Origin: Bacillota bacterium
GTDB lineage: Bacteria > Bacillota_C > Negativicutes > CTSoil-072
NCBI GenBank assembly: GCA_017861495.1
Contig: JAGFXW010000080.1
Coordinates: 1 to 8,908, forward strand
DNA: 8,908 nucleotides
Direction: 5' to 3'
Part shown: positions 5,980-8,908 of the stretch, one piece after another
Layout: each line of letters begins with the position of its first letter
How positions within the stretch are numbered: position 1 is the first letter of the stretch
Translations under genes and position numbers: made by a program
The notes under the pieces: model-generated
Told to the model about the DNA's origin: nothing
Seen by the model: the letters and a program-made list of their open reading frames with translations, nothing else
The model's database searches: none

Positions 5980-7200
5980 TCAGCGGGATAGCGATTTAAT
6001 TTGCTGCCATGCAGCGTTTTCCCGGCTGCACTTCATGGCAGTCTCCCCGCTGGCTTGCATGTCAATTTTCTTTAACCCGACAAGGAACCCCATCCCTAGC
6101 AGGCAAACAACGGCCACTACTTTATAAAAAACAAAGATATTCACATATTCCAGCAATATTCCGCCGCCCAAATTGCCGATTACGCCGCCAATCGCGATCG
6201 AGGCCGCATGCAGGGTCATCGCAACCGTTTTTATCTTGCCCGGCGCAATCCGGTTTAAATATTCCAAAGAAGCAACCAAGAAGAAAGTATACGTAATCCC
6301 CTGCATCAATTGGATGGCAGCCACAGAAACATACCAGGTGCAGAACGAATCCAACAGGTACCGCACTACATACAGCGATAGGCCCACCAGATAAAGATTC
6401 AGTTCCCCATAGTTTCGCAATAATTTTGCTCCGACAAACAGAACCGGCAATTCACTAATGGCAACAATAAACCATACGATTCCAATCTGGGCAACATCTC
6501 CGCCCGTCTGTTCAATCAATATGGAAATATAGCTTGAATTGCTGCCAATGGCAATGTTAGTAAACACGATAGCCAACAACAGCAGCAGGACTTTTTTATT
6601 GCGCAGCAAATTCGCAACATCTTGCAGTTTCACAGTCTGCCGTGTCACTTTATCTTTAAAATCAATGCCAAGCACCAAAAACATACCGCACAAGCTGATG
6701 ATGGAATAGGCAAAATAGACACTGTTTATCCCAAAATACTTCACGATCCACCCTAACAGCAATACAATGACCGCATACCCCAGAGAGCCCATCATCCGGA
6801 TCCGTCCGTACTGCAGCCAGCTATACTGTTTTATCAACGCATAGCAATATGCATCCGCCACCGGCACTACCGGACTTTGAAAAGCCATGACCAAAACGAT
6901 ACTGCCAATCACAAAATAAAAATCGCTGGCTAAAACCAGCGAATAGACAACCAGCGCGCTGAAAAACAAAGTGATGAGCAAAATCGTCCGTTTATTCGAA
7001 TATTTATCCGCCACAAACCCCCATACGGGTTGGGCAATAACGCTCGTAAGCGAAACAAGCGCAAAGGCTATACCCATTTCGGTAAAACTGAGGCCCCGCT
7101 GCTGAAAATAAACCGTTAGAAACGGGTAAAAGCAGGCTAATACCCCATAAATATCAATATAAACCGCACTTAATTTTAATGATAAACTTCGCTGTTCCAT
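5980..7200 (-). CDS. LacY-like MFS transporter (MFS_1_like)
   Basis: 406 residues with about twelve membrane segments. MFS motif A is present as QPVWGFVADKYSNKR (57-71). YGRIRMMGSLGYA (131-143) is the signature of the MFS_1_like/LacY and nucleoside-H+ symporter group. The first segment SAVYIDIYGVLACFYPFLTV (11-30) also fits this group. Members carry sugars, nucleosides or related compounds with protons. The C-terminal tail of about 25 residues is hydrophilic. The start is ATG 7200; the ribosome site is weak (GGGG four bases upstream), so translation may be modest. It has its own promoter, and the next gene upstream is the unknown protein downstream of nagA. A role in amino-sugar uptake is possible but not shown. 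Confidence 0.85.
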   Translation of the reverse strand: MEQRSLSLKLSAVYIDIYGVLACFYPFLTVYFQQRGLSFTEMGIAFALVSLTSVIAQPVWGFVADKYSNKRTILLITLFFSALVVYSLVLASDFYFVIGSIVLVMAFQSPVVPVADAYCYALIKQYSWLQYGRIRMMGSLGYAVIVLLLGWIVKYFGINSVYFAYSIISLCGMFLVLGIDFKDKVTRQTVKLQDVANLLRNKKVLLLLLAIVFTNIAIGSNSSYISILIEQTGGDVAQIGIVWFIVAISELPVLFVGAKLLRNYGELNLYLVGLSLYVVRYLLDSFCTWYVSVAAIQLMQGITYTFFLVASLEYLNRIAPGKIKTVAMTLHAASIAIGGVIGNLGGGILLEYVNIFVFYKVVAVVCLLGMGFLVGLKKIDMQASGETAMKCSRENAAWQQIKSLSR

Positions 7201-7239
7201 AGTACCCCATCTTTGCTGTGGACAATTCTTGGCAAAGGA

Positions 7240-7258
7240 ATAATTATTTCATAATTAT
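7240..7258. promoter_or_regulatory. Twin 8-bp palindromes at the MFS promoter
   Basis: ATAATTAT occurs at 7240-7247 and 7251-7258, three bases apart. Each copy is self-complementary, so the block is both a direct and an inverted repeat. It covers the -10 box (7254-7259) and the expected start of transcription. It could be an operator, although simple AT composition may also explain it. Confidence 0.3.
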
Positions 7259-7282
7259 ATAGCGGATCATTCTATCCTGCAA
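7254..7282 (-). promoter_or_regulatory. Promoter of the LacY-like MFS gene
   Basis: TTGCAG (7282-7277) and TATAAT (7259-7254) on the minus strand are separated by 17 bases. Transcription would begin near 7247, leaving a leader of about 47 bases. No clear terminator was found between the end of the unknown gene at 7310 and this promoter, so read-through from the nagA operon is also possible. Confidence 0.55.
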
Positions 7283-7309
7283 CGCCTGAATTCCGAAAGA
7301 TTGCCGTTT

Positions 7310-7936
7310 TTAGGTAATACTTTCAATCGACAGCATGAGAAAACCGCAAAAAGCGGCATTATCGACCTGCAGAGAGACCTCCGCCCTTTGCTTCAACTGC
7401 TTGATTTGCTCACGATACGCCTGGTAAAAAGCAAAAGTCGGAGCAGAACTGTATGTAAGACCCGTTAATTCAAAGCACTCAATAATTTTTTTCACGGTGG
7501 TCGGTTTTATAAAAACCTCCTCGTCCGGTCGAAAATAGATGCCATACACGGTTAGCAACGGCCATTTTGCCAGTTTATACTTTCCCAACAAACCAGCCAT
7601 CAATTCAAAACCAGCCTCTTGATCGCCATACAAAAACTCCTTTAACCCTTTGGCCAATTGTTCTTTTTCCTGGTCGCTGATGCTATTTACGAACTCTTTA
7701 AACTTCGGTTTTTCAAACACGGAAATCAGAGAGGATTGGCTGACAATCTTAGACATAGAAGCGACAATGTTGGCCGGACTTGCAAACTGTTCCAGCGCAA
7801 AACTGTCCTGGGCCATTTTTTTCATTTTTTCTACCTTGTGCTTTTTCGTGATTGCAATCATCTGGGAATCAGAAAATCCGTCAGGATAGCGGCGAAAAAA
7901 CTGTTCTTGCGCTTCTTTCAACTTCATTTGGTTCAC
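7310..7936 (-). CDS. Conserved protein of unknown function
   Basis: A soluble protein of 208 residues with no signal peptide, no membrane segment and no catalytic motif I recognise. It begins MNQMKLKEAQEQFFRRYPDG, is rich in Lys, Glu and Gln, and looks mostly helical. Other notable segments are VFEKPKFKEFV (73-83), FLYGDQEAGFELM (101-113), YFRPDEEVFIKPTTVKKI (134-151) and NAAFCGFLML (193-202). I recall similar proteins as uncharacterised entries in several Firmicutes, but no function. GTG 7936 is preferred because GGGGGG (7945-7950) lies 8 bases upstream. ATG 7927 is an alternative; TTG 7957 has no ribosome site. It follows nagA by 22 bases, so the two are probably co-transcribed. It could be a regulator or an accessory factor, but nothing in the sequence decides. 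Confidence 0.75.
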   Translation of the reverse strand: MNQMKLKEAQEQFFRRYPDGFSDSQMIAITKKHKVEKMKKMAQDSFALEQFASPANIVASMSKIVSQSSLISVFEKPKFKEFVNSISDQEKEQLAKGLKEFLYGDQEAGFELMAGLLGKYKLAKWPLLTVYGIYFRPDEEVFIKPTTVKKIIECFELTGLTYSSAPTFAFYQAYREQIKQLKQRAEVSLQVDNAAFCGFLMLSIESIT

Positions 7937-7958
7937 TGTCTCATCCCCCCACTTCAAA

Positions 7959-8908
7959 CTATCGTTTCGTATTCCGTTCGAAGGCCAATTCCCCTTGAAC
8001 CCATACCTGCTTGACAGTCAGATCCGGACTTAACCGTACGAAGGTTGCGTCTTTTCCTGTTTCCAAGCTGCCCAACCGGTGGGCAACACCTAAGGACCGG
8101 GCCGGATTAAGAGAGGCGAAACGAACGGCTTCAGGCAACGGACGCTTTAGTGCCTGGACCATTGTCCGCAGCCCCTGTAATAATGGATAGGCGCTGCCGG
8201 CAATCGTACCGTCCGCTAACCGGACTGTCCCATTTTTCACCGTCGTTATTTGCCCGCCCAGCTCATATTCCCCTTCCGGCATCCCTACGGAACGGGTACC
8301 ATCGGATACAATAACCACCTTATCAGGCGGTTTAAGCCGGAAGGCCATTTCCAAAATAGCCGGATGAATATGAACCCCGTCGGCAATCAATTCCAGTTCG
8401 ATATCGGCGTTCAGCAATCCCTCCGTCATCGGACCCGGTTGGCGATGATGGATACCCGGCATTGCATTAAAAGCATGCGTGATGCGCTGTACTCCCACCG
8501 CTGCTGCACCAGCCATGGCCGCATAATCTGCGGCCATGTGGCCGGCCGACGGAAGAATACCATGCCGTTGGCAGATAGCAAGCAAACCGGTCATATCCAG
8601 CCGATCAATGGCAAATGTAAGGATCCGAACGAGGTCAGGATACGTGTTCAATAAGCGGGTCAGGATCGCCGCATCCCCGCCGGGACTTTCCGGCAGTATA
8701 CACTGGCCAACATGAGCGCCTTTATAGCCAGCGCTTAAGAAAGGGCCTTCCAAATGAACGCCTAACAATTCCGCCTGGTGCAAATGGTTTGCTTGTTTTT
8801 GGCCGGAAGCGAGGTTCTTGAGAACGGCTAACAATTGGTCTACAGAAGCGGACATGGTTGTACCGAGAAACGCGGTAGTCCCTTCCCGCAGCAGTGCCTG
8901 CCGCAGCA
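7959..8908 (-). CDS. nagA: N-acetylglucosamine-6-phosphate deacetylase (5' end missing)
   Basis: The frame is open to the right edge; 315 residues remain, so about 70 N-terminal residues lie outside the window. The ATG at 8855 is internal, because the frame continues upstream with LLREGTTAFLGTT, the typical NagA segment before it. Counting from the first complete codon, the motifs are HLEGPFL (51-57, metal-ligand Glu53), SAGH (120-123, metal His), ITHAFNAM (142-149, metal His144), HHRQPG (153-158) and the catalytic aspartate in VSDGT (D202). NagA removes acetate from GlcNAc-6-phosphate to give glucosamine-6-phosphate, in amino-sugar use and cell-wall recycling in the cytoplasm. Partner genes nagB or a GntR-type regulator would be expected upstream, off the edge. 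The unknown protein at 7936 follows it. Confidence 0.93.
   Translation of the reverse strand, partial: LRQALLREGTTAFLGTTMSASVDQLLAVLKNLASGQKQANHLHQAELLGVHLEGPFLSAGYKGAHVGQCILPESPGGDAAILTRLLNTYPDLVRILTFAIDRLDMTGLLAICQRHGILPSAGHMAADYAAMAGAAAVGVQRITHAFNAMPGIHHRQPGPMTEGLLNADIELELIADGVHIHPAILEMAFRLKPPDKVVIVSDGTRSVGMPEGEYELGGQITTVKNGTVRLADGTIAGSAYPLLQGLRTMVQALKRPLPEAVRFASLNPARSLGVAHRLGSLETGKDATFVRLSPDLTVKQVWVQGELAFERNTKR

Noticed and set aside
7201..7309. Terminator for the nagA operon
   Set aside because: Only weak pairing such as GCAA/TTGC was found, with no GC-rich stem and T run.

Overview
The window looks like chromosomal DNA from a Firmicutes bacterium. Shine-Dalgarno sites are strong and G-rich, promoters are of the sigma-A type, intergenic DNA is AT-rich, and intrinsic terminators are classic. 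The gene set (clostridial-type Old Yellow Enzyme, PadR regulator, TauE permease, type-2 ArgC) would suit an anaerobic, spore-former-like lineage such as the Negativicutes, but that placement is a guess. No transposase, phage gene, CRISPR array, tRNA or rRNA was seen.

Layout. (1) 1-1080: a divergent pair. On the minus strand is the start of an FMN-dependent ene-reductase that runs off the left edge. On the plus strand is a PadR-family repressor gene. Between them lie two overlapping ATGT-N8-ACAT sites, the known PadR operator form, one over the -35 box of each promoter. The reductase promoter is a perfect TTGACA-N17-TATAAT. (2) 1059-1433: a stretch of about 350 bases without a gene. It carries a diverged tandem duplication of about 100 bases, and the first copy includes the last codons of padR. 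The second copy ends in a 10-bp hairpin and is followed by a strong terminator-like hairpin just before the next gene, so this is a possible attenuated leader. (3) 1434-2198: a TauE/SafE-type permease on the plus strand, ending at a bidirectional terminator. (4) 5816-2305, minus strand: a compact three-gene operon of type-2 argC, a metal-dependent amidohydrolase and an MHS-family metabolite:H+ symporter, with gaps of 43 and 40 bases. (5) 7200-5980, minus strand: a LacY-like MFS transporter with its own promoter. (6) 8908-7310, minus strand: the 3' part of nagA (N-acetylglucosamine-6-phosphate deacetylase), followed after 22 bases by a conserved protein of unknown function.

How the genes may work together. 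The PadR repressor probably controls both itself and the reductase, which may act on an unsaturated or phenolic compound that also serves as inducer. The argC-amidohydrolase-symporter operon reads like uptake, hydrolysis and a dehydrogenase step rather than an arginine-biosynthesis cluster. nagA points to amino-sugar or cell-wall recycling, and the LacY-like carrier next to it could import a sugar or nucleoside. These links are inferred from gene order and motifs. The most unusual non-coding parts are the twin PadR operator and the duplicated, structured leader before the TauE-type permease gene.
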